Below are positions 29,245 through 38,083 of a DNA stretch of 64,000 nucleotides, one piece after another. Each line of letters begins with the position of its first letter. The stretch's first letter is position 1. The DNA lies in assembly GCF_023715205.1 (NCBI RefSeq), contig NZ_JAMBNR010000003.1, positions 124,001 through 188,000 on the forward strand, read 5' to 3'. The position numbers and the translations under genes are program-made. The notes under the pieces were generated by a model. It did no database searches. It saw nothing but the letters and a program-made list of their open reading frames with translations, and was not told the origin of the DNA. This stretch comes from Mesobacillus maritimus (lineage in GTDB: Bacteria > Bacillota > Bacilli > Bacillales > Cytobacillaceae).

Positions 29245-29529
29245 CTAAGATAGGATTCCACGAAAATGTAGATTATTAATCATATACGATATTGAAACAA
29301 AAACCTTGGAAATTCCACCATAGTACATGATTAACCTTCTTTAATTTGGAACATTCGGAATTGAACAACTTCTGCTAACCTTAGCAGAATTGCCTAAAAG
29401 CAAATCTGTCTTTAACAAATCAAATGTATAGATAAAACATGATTTCGTTCGGCCAGCCTCTTTAACATTTGTAAACCCAACCATAAAAGAGCGGACCTCA
29501 TGAAACCAGAGAAGGAGTCAGCAAGGGTT

Positions 29530-29606
29530 GACGGGCTCGACGTGCATTAGCCAATAGCTAGTTGGTGAGGTAACGGCTTACCAAAGCCATGATTCGTAGC
29601 CGACCT
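29530..29606 (+). pseudogene. 16S rRNA gene fragment
   Basis: From 29558 the sequence CTAGTTGGTGAGGTAACGGC continues through TACCAA and GTAGCCGACCT (29606). I match about 43 of 49 bases to the Bacillus 16S rRNA segment around position 250-310. The preceding 21 bases to GCATTAG (29550) also resemble the 16S flank, with a 7-bp insertion (CCAATAG) between. No intact rRNA gene is present, so this is a decayed fragment. The surrounding gap 29110-29840 has no protein gene. Confidence 0.8.
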
Positions 29607-29609
29607 CAA

Positions 29610-29800
29610 TAAGCGGATAAATTTCTCTTATATAGAAATAGCACTAAAAAATAGATTATATAGACGGAGACATTCCGGCTATGAATTCAAAAAAGCGCAA
29701 AAATGGTTATTTTGCTTTGCTTAAGCGAAAAATTTCCGCTTATTTAACCAGAAACGAGCTCTATTCTGCAGTTTAACCGAAAAGTCTCCGCTTATTTTTT
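29610..29800. repeat. 52-bp tandem repeat cluster D
   Basis: Imperfect palindromes of the type TAAGCG-AAAAATTTC-CGCTTA occur at 29722-29741 and, more degraded, at 29772-29795; CCGCTT recurs at 29736 and 29788, exactly 52 bp apart. Related but weaker elements lie near 29610-29630 and 29665-29685. The core sequence is unlike clusters A to C, but the architecture (palindrome plus spacer, 52-bp step) is the same. Confidence 0.55.
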
Positions 29801-29840
29801 GGGGTGCAATTGTGAGGGTACAACTGCCATTGTAATCCCT

Positions 29841-30689
29841 TTAATTTCCTTGTTGATTTTTCATAAACTCGAGTACTTCTAAATCAATTTTGCCCGCGAC
29901 TTGTTCTCGTTCCTCAAAATTCTCTGTATGAAGATATGCGGTGAATGCTTTATGAATTTCCTCATTACTTCCAGAGGTATCTTTTAAATAGCCAAGACGT
30001 GTTAGATGAGAAATAACTTCTTCTTTTACATTTCTTTCAATTGCAACGATATTCTCCGGCTTTGATTTTGCAAAGTACAGCTGTTGTAAACCATAGATTC
30101 GAATCAGTTCTTTTATAGGCTGTGGATGGTCGTCGACACGCAAATCAATAAACCGGTCATTATATCCCCCGTACCCACCAGCTTCCTTCACGACTAAAAG
30201 CGCTGCGGATTGTTGCCCTCTACTGTCTCCGCCTGCCTCCTGTCCGGCATCTAGCGCAGCTAGTAACCGCTCCGCTAAAGTCCCTTTTGTTTCCTTAAAA
30301 GTGTTGGTCATTGCCTCAACAGTACCTGGAACAAGGATATTTCCCTGAACCGCAAAATGCGCTCCGGTAATCCCGCCTGCCCAGTCATAACAAAACTTGC
30401 CGGTAAATGAGGCAGCAGTTCCATTGCGATCAATGATGCCTACCTGACGCATCTCTTTATCTGGGTCATCTTTCGTTATGATTTCCAACGCTTCAGCAGC
30501 ACTTTTTCCTGCTGCCATTAGTTCAAGAGCTTGTGGCCCATAAGCAGTATTCGCATAGGATTGGGTCGCTACTGCCCCTACACCCGCTTTCGCAAACGGC
30601 ACGACCGCTCCAACTCCTAAAAATTTGGATTGAACCGCAATTCCCCATTCTTTTTCTTTTGGATCATAGCCTACAATTGAAAAAGTCAA
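29841..30689 (-). CDS. DUF1028 family protein
   Basis: The 282 aa begin MTFSIVGYDPKEKEWGIAVQ and include GVGAVATQSYANTAYGPQAL and GGDSRGQQSAALLVV, the pattern of DUF1028, a family with an N-terminal nucleophile hydrolase-like fold. A C-terminal part of about 60 aa resembles a small helical peptidoglycan-binding-like module in some relatives. The substrate is unknown. It sits between hpf and secA, which are adjacent in B. subtilis, so it looks inserted. A hpf terminator separates it from hpf. Confidence 0.8.
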   Translation of the reverse strand: MTFSIVGYDPKEKEWGIAVQSKFLGVGAVVPFAKAGVGAVATQSYANTAYGPQALELMAAGKSAAEALEIITKDDPDKEMRQVGIIDRNGTAASFTGKFCYDWAGGITGAHFAVQGNILVPGTVEAMTNTFKETKGTLAERLLAALDAGQEAGGDSRGQQSAALLVVKEAGGYGGYNDRFIDLRVDDHPQPIKELIRIYGLQQLYFAKSKPENIVAIERNVKEEVISHLTRLGYLKDTSGSNEEIHKAFTAYLHTENFEEREQVAGKIDLEVLEFMKNQQGN

Positions 30690-30718
30690 AATCCTATCCT
30701 CCGTTTCTTTTTAGAGAA

Positions 30719-30755
30719 GAAAACCCACAGCTCTCGAAGCGAACTGCGGGTTTTT
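30719..30755 (-). terminator. Terminator of hpf
   Basis: AAACCCACAGCT pairs with AACTGCGGGTTT with one or two mismatches; A- and T-tracts flank it. Confidence 0.8.
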
Positions 30756-30767
30756 AATGCCATATTT

Positions 30768-31313
30768 TTATTGAGCTTCAATTAAGCCATAGCGACCATC
30801 TTTCCGCTTATACACAACGTTAGTATTGTTTGTATCAGCGTTATGGAAAACATAGAAGTTATGACCTAATAGGTTCATCTGAAGGATTGCTTCTTCGCTA
30901 TCCATTGGTTTCAAGTCAAAACGCTTCGTACGAACCAATTCTAGTTCGTCTTCATCTCCGTGTGGCTCTGTTTCTGTGAAGATTGGAGCTACATCTTTGA
31001 TGCTGTCTTGGCCACGGAACTTTCTGTTTACTTTTGTTTTATGCTTACGGATTTGACGTTCTAATTTATCTGTAATCAAGTCAATCGCCGCGTACATGTC
31101 TTCATGAATTTCTTCTGCGCGGAGGACCAGGTTTTTCATCGGAATCGTGATTTCCACTTTAGATTTTTTATCCTGGTAGACTTTTAGGTTCACGCTTACG
31201 CTTGCATTAGGTGTTTCATTAAAATAACGCTCCAACTTGGACACCTTTTTTTCAACATACTCTCGAATAGCTGGAGTTACCTCAATGTTTTCACCACGAA
31301 TGTTATAGTTCAT
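30768..31313 (-). CDS. hpf: Ribosome hibernation-promoting factor, long form
   Basis: Long HPF (YvyD) dimerises 70S ribosomes to inactive 100S particles in stationary phase. The 181 aa have an N-terminal S30AE domain (MNYNIRGENIEVTPAIREYV to about residue 95), a linker, and the C-terminal dimerisation domain with KRFDLKPMDSEEAILQMNLLG and FYVFHNADTNNTNVVYKRKDG. Start follows AAAGGAGGAG. A sigma B-like promoter lies upstream, as known for B. subtilis yvyD. Confidence 0.96.
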   Translation of the reverse strand: MNYNIRGENIEVTPAIREYVEKKVSKLERYFNETPNASVSVNLKVYQDKKSKVEITIPMKNLVLRAEEIHEDMYAAIDLITDKLERQIRKHKTKVNRKFRGQDSIKDVAPIFTETEPHGDEDELELVRTKRFDLKPMDSEEAILQMNLLGHNFYVFHNADTNNTNVVYKRKDGRYGLIEAQ

Positions 31314-31359
31314 AAGCGATACTCCTCCTTTAAAATTACTATGTATCTATACTTCTATT

Positions 31360-31385
31360 TTACCCTAAAGAACTCCTTCTTTAAC
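31360..31385 (-). promoter_or_regulatory. Sigma B-like promoter of hpf
   Basis: On the minus strand GTTAAA (31385-31380) and GGGTAA (31365-31360) lie 14 bp apart. Each matches five of six bases of the sigma B consensus GTTTAA and GGGTAT. A sigma A-like TAAAAT overlaps it. Confidence 0.55.
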
Positions 31386-31490
31386 AGTGAAAAGATGTGA
31401 CGATTTATTGAAGTTTTCTTCGTGTTCATAGTAAAAATGTTGAAAAATACATTGATTTGTAACGAACCTTGTCGAGAAGAAAATGATTGC

Positions 31491-32204
31491 TTATCTAGCT
31501 ACCGTTAGCGAGTGAACCTCTCTTGCTCCATTCGCCTTTAAGACTTTAGCAGCATGACGAAGCGTCGAGCCAGTAGTATAAATATCATCTACTAAAAGGA
31601 TCTTGCTGCCTTCGATAGGATAAGACTCGTTAGGGTTCAATTGGAATACTTGTGGCAAGTGAATCCGGTCTTTTCTAGACTTTTTTGACTGTTTTTCAGC
31701 ATGAAGACGCGTTAACAAATGTGTTGCCGGAAAACCCGCTTGGACGATGAGGGCTTCCGCTTGATTAAATCCTCTCTCATACAAGCGCTCTTGACTTAAA
31801 GGAATCGGTACAATCCAATCAAACAGTCCAAGACTCATTTTCCCGGCCAGCTCTGTCGCAAAAACACTTGCAATCAGATAATCGCCTCGATACTTAAATT
31901 TAGCGATAACCTCTTTTAGATAATCATTATAAAGATACAAGGACTGATTCTGCATGAGAACACCTTGCCATTCTGGCTCTTCTTCCCACCGAAGACAATC
32001 CAAACAAAGGTCATTACGGCTATATTGTTTATCTAAAGGACGGTAACATGCACGGCAAATCTCTCCAGAAATCCTTTCAAGATTATTATTGCAAGGGTCA
32101 CAAATAAGTGTTTCTTTCTGATAAAGAAAAACACTTGTCCACGTAACAACCGGTTCAATTTTAGCATGGCAAACTAAACAATTCTTTTCTCTAAAAAGGG
32201 TCAT
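31491..32204 (-). CDS. comFC: Competence protein ComFC, phosphoribosyltransferase-like
   Basis: The 237 aa start with a zinc-ribbon-like part (CLVCHAK, CDPCNNNL, CRACYRPL, CLDCL) and continue in a type I phosphoribosyltransferase fold with the PRPP loop ILLVDDIYTTGSTLRHAAKVL near residue 190. ComFC is needed for DNA uptake in transformation, working with ComFA. Its ATG overlaps the comFA stop by 4 bp (ATGA), so the two are translationally coupled. ComFB, which lies between them in B. subtilis, is absent. Confidence 0.93.
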   Translation of the reverse strand: MTLFREKNCLVCHAKIEPVVTWTSVFLYQKETLICDPCNNNLERISGEICRACYRPLDKQYSRNDLCLDCLRWEEEPEWQGVLMQNQSLYLYNDYLKEVIAKFKYRGDYLIASVFATELAGKMSLGLFDWIVPIPLSQERLYERGFNQAEALIVQAGFPATHLLTRLHAEKQSKKSRKDRIHLPQVFQLNPNESYPIEGSKILLVDDIYTTGSTLRHAAKVLKANGAREVHSLTVAR

Positions 32205-33703
32205 CTGTCTAGTAACCCTCTCTTTAGTCCTTGTTGATTCATCGTGGTAATTTGCTTACGCGCCCTGACCATTGCCTCGGTCCGGCCATGATGAAAAAAG
32301 ACAACATCACCAGTTGGGAATTGAGCACTTCGCCCTGCGCGACCCGCTATTTGCACAAGCGCACTTTCAGTAAAAATGGCATCTTCCGTCCCAATGATTG
32401 CCACATCAATATTCGGAAACGTCACCCCACGCTCGAGAATGGTTGTCGTTACTAGCAACGGAATCTCCTTATTTCGCATCAATCCTACTTTTTCTTTACG
32501 AATTGGGTCTTCTGCATGAACCATTTCCGTTTTCGGATGAAGCTGACGAAATAGAGGGAGCATTTTTTCCATTAATCTAATTTTTGGCGCAAACACCAGC
32601 ACTTGCTTCCCTTGCTTCAGTCGCTGGTCAATCCAAGTATTTATATTGTTCGGGAGGGTATTTCTTTCTAACTGCTTCTCCCAATTGCCACACCAAAGAA
32701 AAACGGGAACAGGAAGTGGTTGCCGATGATAGCGTGCAGGAATGGTTACATATTGACGCTTTCTAACGCGACAATCACGTTGCCAAGCTTGGCTAGGTGT
32801 AGCTGTTAAGTAAATCATCGCGGAATGGGGCTTTCTTGCTTGTTGAACAGCGTATTGCAGCGATTCATCCATTGAGTAGGGGAAAGCATCTACTTCATCC
32901 ACAATCATCGTGTCAAATGCGTGGTAAAAGCGTTGCAATTGATGAGTCGTACTAATCGTGATTGCAGCGTACTTATGACGATCTTCACTGCCTCCAAATA
33001 AGGAGGCAACTTCAATACCGGGGAATACTGCTTTGATTCGTGGCGTGAGTTCTAGAACTACATCGGTTCTTGGGGTAGCGATGCAAACACGATCACCTTT
33101 CGTTAATGCATATTCAATTCCCTTGAATAACACCTCCGTCTTCCCCGCACCACAGACGGCCCAGACTAGAAGTTCGGTAGAAGTGCTAATTGCCTGGACA
33201 ACATGGCGAGAGGCTTCCTCTTGCCCTTGTGAAAGCTGGCCCTGCCAATGCAATAAAGGTTCACTTGCTCCGGAGTCATTTTCCTGTGGAGACGGTCCCA
33301 ACCAGCAAATGAGTGGTGTACAAGAACTGATACGCCCCATCATGATACATTTCCTACAATAAACACAATTTTCACCACAGCGGGAACACGGATACGAAGC
33401 AAACCACTGCCAATCTTTTGTGCCACATCTCATGCATTCATACTTCTCTAATGTTTTCTTTAGTGCCGGGCGATAGGCAATATAACCATTTTGATAATGC
33501 AGTTGAATTTCTTCTAATGAGAAAGGGAGATCCTCAAGCAATAATTGCTTACCTGAAAGATGTCGTTGAAGATTTGGGTTAAACGTAAAAGAAGGATTAA
33601 ATGAAGGTTCTGGAATAGTGGGAATTTCGCTTATTTTATAAGTGAGTTGTGAGGTTGAGAGCAAAGGCTCCGGAATGAGGTGAGGCTGAAGTGCAAATCT
33701 CAT
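32201..33703 (-). CDS. comFA: Competence DNA helicase ComFA
   Basis: ComFA is a DEAD-box-like ATPase that helps pull single-stranded DNA into the cell. The 500 aa show a four-Cys zinc module (CMRCG, CSRCGENCVYCRKC near residues 125-160), Walker A AVCGAGKTEVLF near 205, DEVD Walker B near 285, TATPSQAWQ near 320, and motif VI QIAGRAGRS near 465. Start ATG 33703 is preferred to TTG 33709 because AGGTG stands 7 nt upstream. Followed directly by comFC. Confidence 0.93.
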   Translation of the reverse strand: MRFALQPHLIPEPLLSTSQLTYKISEIPTIPEPSFNPSFTFNPNLQRHLSGKQLLLEDLPFSLEEIQLHYQNGYIAYRPALKKTLEKYECMRCGTKDWQWFASYPCSRCGENCVYCRKCIMMGRISSCTPLICWLGPSPQENDSGASEPLLHWQGQLSQGQEEASRHVVQAISTSTELLVWAVCGAGKTEVLFKGIEYALTKGDRVCIATPRTDVVLELTPRIKAVFPGIEVASLFGGSEDRHKYAAITISTTHQLQRFYHAFDTMIVDEVDAFPYSMDESLQYAVQQARKPHSAMIYLTATPSQAWQRDCRVRKRQYVTIPARYHRQPLPVPVFLWCGNWEKQLERNTLPNNINTWIDQRLKQGKQVLVFAPKIRLMEKMLPLFRQLHPKTEMVHAEDPIRKEKVGLMRNKEIPLLVTTTILERGVTFPNIDVAIIGTEDAIFTESALVQIAGRAGRSAQFPTGDVVFFHHGRTEAMVRARKQITTMNQQGLKRGLLDR

Positions 33704-33808
33704 AACCAAACACCTAGGTTCATGGTTTTCATAAGATTCCCCTTTAAGATTTTATAGAGGTCTAACTTATAATATAAGATTTTAAAAAAAAAGCAGGGAT
33801 AACATCCT

Positions 33809-33852
33809 AAAAAAAGCCACTTCCGTGCATTGAAAAAAGCTTAGAAGTGGCA
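33809..33852 (-). terminator. Terminator of degV
   Basis: GCCACTTC (33816-33823) pairs with GAAGTGGC (33844-33851). Seven T residues follow on the minus strand. Confidence 0.85.
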
Positions 33853-33870
33853 TGGTGATTTCAAACAGAA

Positions 33871-34710
33871 CTACTTTTTATACCAACCCATCCCTAGGGA
33901 CCCTTCCCCAAGGTGAGTACCAATAACAGGACCAAAATAACTAATGGAGAACACTACATTTGGGTATTTTGCTTCAAGCGCAGCTTTCCACTCGTTCGCT
34001 TCCTCTTCACGGTTTGCATGGATGATGACTGCACGATACGCTTCACCACTTACAGCATCTTTTCCTAAAAGATCCGCTACGCGATTGAGTGCCTTTTTCT
34101 TTGTCCGCACTTTCTCAAAAGGCTCAATCTTTTTATCAACAAAGTGTAGCAAAGGCTTAACTTGCAACAAACTCCCAATAAAAGCTTGTGCATTCGAAAG
34201 TCTTCCACCGCGCTGTAAATGACTTAAATCATCCACAATAAAGTAGGCACGCATCGTCTGCTTCATTTCTTCTAAGCGCGCAACAATCTCCTCGGCTGAT
34301 TTCCCTTGTTGAGCCAGCTCGGCTGCTTCGATTGCGTAGAAACCTTGAACCATGCAAGCACTTTCTGAATCAAACGAGTATACATCAATTCCATCTACCA
34401 TCGAGCCTGCTGAAACAGCACCTTGGAACGTACCGCTAATTCCACTGGAAAGATGGACCGAAATAACTGCATCATAGTCCTTTGATAACTGTTCAAACAG
34501 TTCTACAAACTGCCCAATTGGTGGCTGAGATGTAGTTGGCAACTCACTCTTTTTCACCTTCTCATAAAAATCCTCCGCTGTAACATCGATTTCTTCGCGG
34601 AGAGATTGTTCCCCGAAAATCACACTGAGGGGAATCATATGAATATTTAATTGATCGCGCATTTCTTTCGAGATATACGCGGTACTATCCGTGACAACAG
34701 CCGTTTTCAT
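33871..34710 (-). CDS. degV: DegV family fatty-acid-binding protein
   Basis: DegV/FakB proteins bind a fatty acid and present it to the FakA kinase. The 279 aa begin AVVTDSTAYISKEM and include the ligand motif LPTTSQPPIGQFVELFEQL near residue 64 and VHLSSGISGTFQGAVSAG near 97. RGGRLSNAQAFIGSLLQVKP near 172 and the C-terminal HLGEGSLGMGW complete the pattern. It lies between degU and comFA, as in B. subtilis. Ligand preference cannot be told. Confidence 0.92.
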   Translation of the reverse strand: MKTAVVTDSTAYISKEMRDQLNIHMIPLSVIFGEQSLREEIDVTAEDFYEKVKKSELPTTSQPPIGQFVELFEQLSKDYDAVISVHLSSGISGTFQGAVSAGSMVDGIDVYSFDSESACMVQGFYAIEAAELAQQGKSAEEIVARLEEMKQTMRAYFIVDDLSHLQRGGRLSNAQAFIGSLLQVKPLLHFVDKKIEPFEKVRTKKKALNRVADLLGKDAVSGEAYRAVIIHANREEEANEWKAALEAKYPNVVFSISYFGPVIGTHLGEGSLGMGWYKK

Positions 34711-34879
34711 GTATAGAATTACCTACCTTTTTTTATATAGATAAGAAAGTTTTTAAATATAGTATAAGAACATTGTTCATTCAAGGACTTTTTACGTTCT
34801 AGAAGATTCCTTTTCTCTCTAGACTTGTATCTAAAATACATTTTATATGAATTTCCATCAAAATGCATTCTTTTGGCTA

Positions 34880-34918
34880 AAAAGATTAAAACATACTTAC
34901 CACGAGGGCAAGTATGTC
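34880..34918 (-). terminator. Terminator of degU
   Basis: ACATACTT (34891-34898) pairs with AAGTATGT (34910-34917); TTTTAATCTTTTT follows on the minus strand. Confidence 0.8.
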
Positions 34919-34986
34919 TTATACAGTGCTAATATTAGCTAGTCTTCAATTGTCGCTTAGCTCCCAATTAGGAGGAACTACCTTTC

Positions 34987-35673
34987 TTATCTCACTTCTA
35001 CCCAGCCGTTTTTAATCGCAACAACGACAGCTTGAGTACGGTCATTTACATTCATTTTTTGAAGAATGTTGCTCACATGGTTCTTCACGGTTTTCTCACT
35101 GATATATAAGGAATCGCCAATGGCACGATTGCTTTTACCATCTGCTAGAAGTTGAAGAACTTCACATTCACGTCTTGTCAATAAATGCAATGGTCGACGA
35201 ATCTCAACTGGTGATAGTGTGGCCACATTCCCTCCACCCTCTTGCATTGAAAGTCTTCTAAACTCTTTGACAAGGTTATGAGTGACTTTCGGATGAAGAT
35301 AAGAACCACCTTCAGCCACGACCTTGACCGCATTGATTAGCGCATCGGCATCCATTTCTTTTAATAGATAACCGGTTGCTCCTGTCTTCAGTGCATGTGT
35401 CACATAGTTCTCGTCATCATGTATTGAAAGGATGATGACCTTTGCTAGAGGATACTTATCAATCAATTGACGAGTTGCGTCAATTCCATTGATATTCGGC
35501 ATATTTATATCCATAATGATCACATCCGGGTGATGGAGTTCAAATAAAGCCATTACTTCACTTCCATCGTCCCCTTCAGCTACCACTTCAAATGAGCTTT
35601 CAAAATCAAGGATTCGTTTAACTCCTTCTCTAAATAATTGATGATCATCAATGATTACAATTCTTGTTCCCAT
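34987..35673 (-). CDS. degU: Response regulator DegU
   Basis: DegU is the NarL-type regulator of exoenzymes, competence, biofilm and motility in Bacillus. The 228 aa have a receiver domain ([12 protein letters not shown]; phospho-Asp in VIIMDINMP near residue 56; switch Thr/Lys in [12 protein letters not shown]) and a C-terminal LuxR-type helix-turn-helix ([38 protein letters not shown]). Start 35673 follows GGGAGGGCGAAACA and gives the usual length. It follows degS by 80 bp. Confidence 0.97.
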   Translation of the reverse strand: MGTRIVIIDDHQLFREGVKRILDFESSFEVVAEGDDGSEVMALFELHHPDVIIMDINMPNINGIDATRQLIDKYPLAKVIILSIHDDENYVTHALKTGATGYLLKEMDADALINAVKVVAEGGSYLHPKVTHNLVKEFRRLSMQEGGGNVATLSPVEIRRPLHLLTRRECEVLQLLADGKSNRAIGDSLYISEKTVKNHVSNILQKMNVNDRTQAVVVAIKNGWVEVR

Positions 35674-35752
35674 TGTTTCGCCCTCCCAGTCCATCTCAGT
35701 TCTAATTTTCACATAGTCGCAGGCGACCTGTTTATTTTCTTGCTTATAGAAT

Positions 35753-36898
35753 CTATGCTTGACTTGCAAGCGGGACGTGAATAACTACCTTTGTCCCAGA
35801 GCCAATTGTCGAATCGATAAAGATTTCCCCTTCGAGCAATTCAACTCGTTCCTTCATTCCCATTAGGCCAAAGGACTGCGTTTTCTTCGTGTTTAAATCG
35901 AATCCTTGTCCATCGTCCTCAATGATTATTTTAGCCAATGATTCTGTAATCTCTAATTCTACTTGAATAAGGGATGCTTTTGCATGCTTTAGTGCGTTTT
36001 GAACAGATTCCTGAATCAGTCTAAACATAGCAACCTCGTATTTTGTCGGAAGTCGCTTGACTTCTCCACTATAGCAAAAGCGGATTTTTGTCTTATGATA
36101 TTCTTCGGTTGTTTGCAGGTATTTTTTGAGGGTAGGCACTAAACCTAAATCATCAAGTGCCATTGGTCGCAAATCATAAATGATTCTTCTGACCTCATAC
36201 AAGGCGGAACGAACGATCACTTTTAGATTTCGAATCTCCGCCATTGCCTCCTCACCACTTCGTTCTTTATATATCTTTTCAATTAGATCTGAGCGCATCA
36301 TCACGTTGGCCAGCATTTGTGCTGGACCGTCATGAATCTCACGAGATAATTTTTTCCGCTCTTCCTCTTGAGCTTCAATGATCTTTAGTCCAAAGTCCTG
36401 CTTTTGTTTGGCAGTTTCAAGAGCTTGTCCCATTTCACGAATATCGCTCATCATATAATTCATTACAACAGACATCTGCGAAGACAGGTCTTCTGCGCGG
36501 TCTAGTGTATTTGTCAGTCCACTCAACCGGTGCTCTAGTTCTTCTCGTCTTTCTTTTAACTGTTTTTCAAGCTGGCGCTTCATCGTCAGTTCCATTTGCA
36601 ACTTGTGAGCCTCTTCGTAAGCCTCTCGAACTTCTGACTCTGAGAACTCTTTGAAGTGCTTGCTCACCTCGGATAGACGTTTTCGCGCTTTCAGTACCTG
36701 CTCTTCAAGTTTGTCTCCCTCATCAACGATTTTCACTCCGAGTTTTTTTACCTCGTCAAGTTCTTCGATAATGGATTCATACTCATGCCTACTTTGCTCA
36801 GCAATGCTAAAGACTTCATTCTTGGTGCTCGTCACGGTATCAATCATTGTTTCAAGAATATGATCTAGTGAATTGGTCTCTAGTTTTTTTAGTACCAT
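35753..36898 (-). CDS. degS: Sensor histidine kinase DegS
   Basis: DegS is a cytoplasmic kinase/phosphatase for DegU. The 381 aa start with a long coiled-coil sensor region (about 20-170), then a HisKA_3 domain with the phosphoacceptor His in [17 protein letters not shown] near 190 and a HATPase domain ([34 protein letters not shown]). No membrane segment is seen, as in B. subtilis. It is first in the degS-degU operon and diverges from yvyE. Confidence 0.97.
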   Translation of the reverse strand: MVLKKLETNSLDHILETMIDTVTSTKNEVFSIAEQSRHEYESIIEELDEVKKLGVKIVDEGDKLEEQVLKARKRLSEVSKHFKEFSESEVREAYEEAHKLQMELTMKRQLEKQLKERREELEHRLSGLTNTLDRAEDLSSQMSVVMNYMMSDIREMGQALETAKQKQDFGLKIIEAQEEERKKLSREIHDGPAQMLANVMMRSDLIEKIYKERSGEEAMAEIRNLKVIVRSALYEVRRIIYDLRPMALDDLGLVPTLKKYLQTTEEYHKTKIRFCYSGEVKRLPTKYEVAMFRLIQESVQNALKHAKASLIQVELEITESLAKIIIEDDGQGFDLNTKKTQSFGLMGMKERVELLEGEIFIDSTIGSGTKVVIHVPLASQA

Positions 36899-37177
36899 CG
36901 TATTCCTCCGAGGATTCGGCTTTTTATAAATGATTATTAATTGCCTATATGCTCTTTGCTTTAGTTACTATTTTGTGTAAAACGAATTACTTAGCCAAAC
37001 CGTGTTTAACGTTTACCATTTTTACAACATCCGTAGTGTAAATTTGATAATATGTCCTATTATACCATTGTTCTAGTTTACGAATATTAAAGTTTATTTA
37101 CATTCATGGAGGAATTTGTCGTTTACGCGCTGTCGATTTATAATAGAAACAAGAAGATTTTAGAAAGGAGCGGTATC

Positions 37178-37816
37178 ATGCTGCCCCGATATAAAACAGT
37201 AAAAGGTTACGGCGAACACGAAATCAACATTCAACGTTCCCGCTTTATTGCCTATGTGGATCGAGCCGAAACCGAAGAAGCAGCACAAGAATTTATCCAA
37301 TCCATTAAAAAGAAGCATTGGGATGCTACCCATAATTGTTCCGCTTATCTAATCGGTGAAAATGACCAAATTCAAAAAGCGAATGATGATGGAGAACCAA
37401 GCGGAACGGCGGGTGTTCCCATCCTAGAAGTACTTAAAAAACGTCACTTAAAAGATACAGTCGTCGTCATTACCCGTTACTTTGGTGGAATCAAATTAGG
37501 TGCCGGCGGACTGATTCGTGCGTACGGAAAAGCCACTTCTGAAGGATTAAATGCTACTGGGATTGTTGAACGGAAACTCATGCGCGTAATGCACACCACG
37601 ATTGACTATACCCTTCTAGGCAAGGTCGAGAATGAACTGCGCTCTTCCATCTACTCCATTAAAGAAATTCACTACCTTGATAAAGTGGAAGTTGAAACAT
37701 TTGTTGAAGAACAAGACACAGCAAATTTTTCAGCCTGGATGGTTGAGTTAACAAACGGACAAGCAGAGCTAGCTGAAGGCGAGATGCTCTATTTAGAAGA
37801 ACCATTAAAGGAATAA
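37178..37816 (+). CDS. yvyE: YigZ/IMPACT family protein YvyE
   Basis: The 212 aa have an N-terminal IMPACT domain (RSRFIAYVDRAETEEAAQEF, HNCSAYLIGENDQIQKANDDGEPSGTAG in part, and TRYFGGIKLGAGGLIRAYGK) and a C-terminal DUF1949 ferredoxin-like domain. The family may regulate translation under stress; the bacterial role is not settled. Start 37178 follows AGAAAGGAGCGGTATC; the longer frame to 37106 has no ribosome site. It diverges from degS as in B. subtilis. Confidence 0.93.
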   Translation: MLPRYKTVKGYGEHEINIQRSRFIAYVDRAETEEAAQEFIQSIKKKHWDATHNCSAYLIGENDQIQKANDDGEPSGTAGVPILEVLKKRHLKDTVVVITRYFGGIKLGAGGLIRAYGKATSEGLNATGIVERKLMRVMHTTIDYTLLGKVENELRSSIYSIKEIHYLDKVEVETFVEEQDTANFSAWMVELTNGQAELAEGEMLYLEEPLKE

Positions 37817-37881
37817 TGGTTCTTCTAAATAAGAAGCCGCATCAATGATCCGTAATCCCAAAAAGAGAAACTTGCCTTTAT

Positions 37882-37962
37882 TCACTGTTCATCTTCTTTG
37901 TGCATAGACATAAAAGTTAAATAGGTGACGATTCCTAGAGCTAAAGTCCCGATAAAAAGCAA
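37882..37962 (-). CDS. Possible 26-aa membrane peptide or gene remnant
   Basis: From TTG 37962 the frame reads LLFIGTLALGIVTYLTFM and ends in HKEDEQ at 37882. This is one membrane segment with a charged tail, much like real small membrane proteins. There is no ATG start and only a weak ribosome site, and a TAA closes the frame just upstream, so it may be the tail of a decayed gene. Confidence 0.3.
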   Translation of the reverse strand: MLFIGTLALGIVTYLTFMSMHKEDEQ

Positions 37963-38083
37963 ATTTCCATAAAATACGATTTACGAATAACGTAAGAAAT
38001 TGTAAAATAAAAGGTAGGCTTATTGGTTATTTAAAATTCATGTTGAACTTATACTATATAGATTAATAGAAAAGGAGAATACT

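Noticed and set aside
5530-29800. 52-bp repeats as CRISPR arrays
   Set aside because: There is no alternation of a constant repeat with unique spacers; whole units are similar and adjacent, and no cas genes are present.
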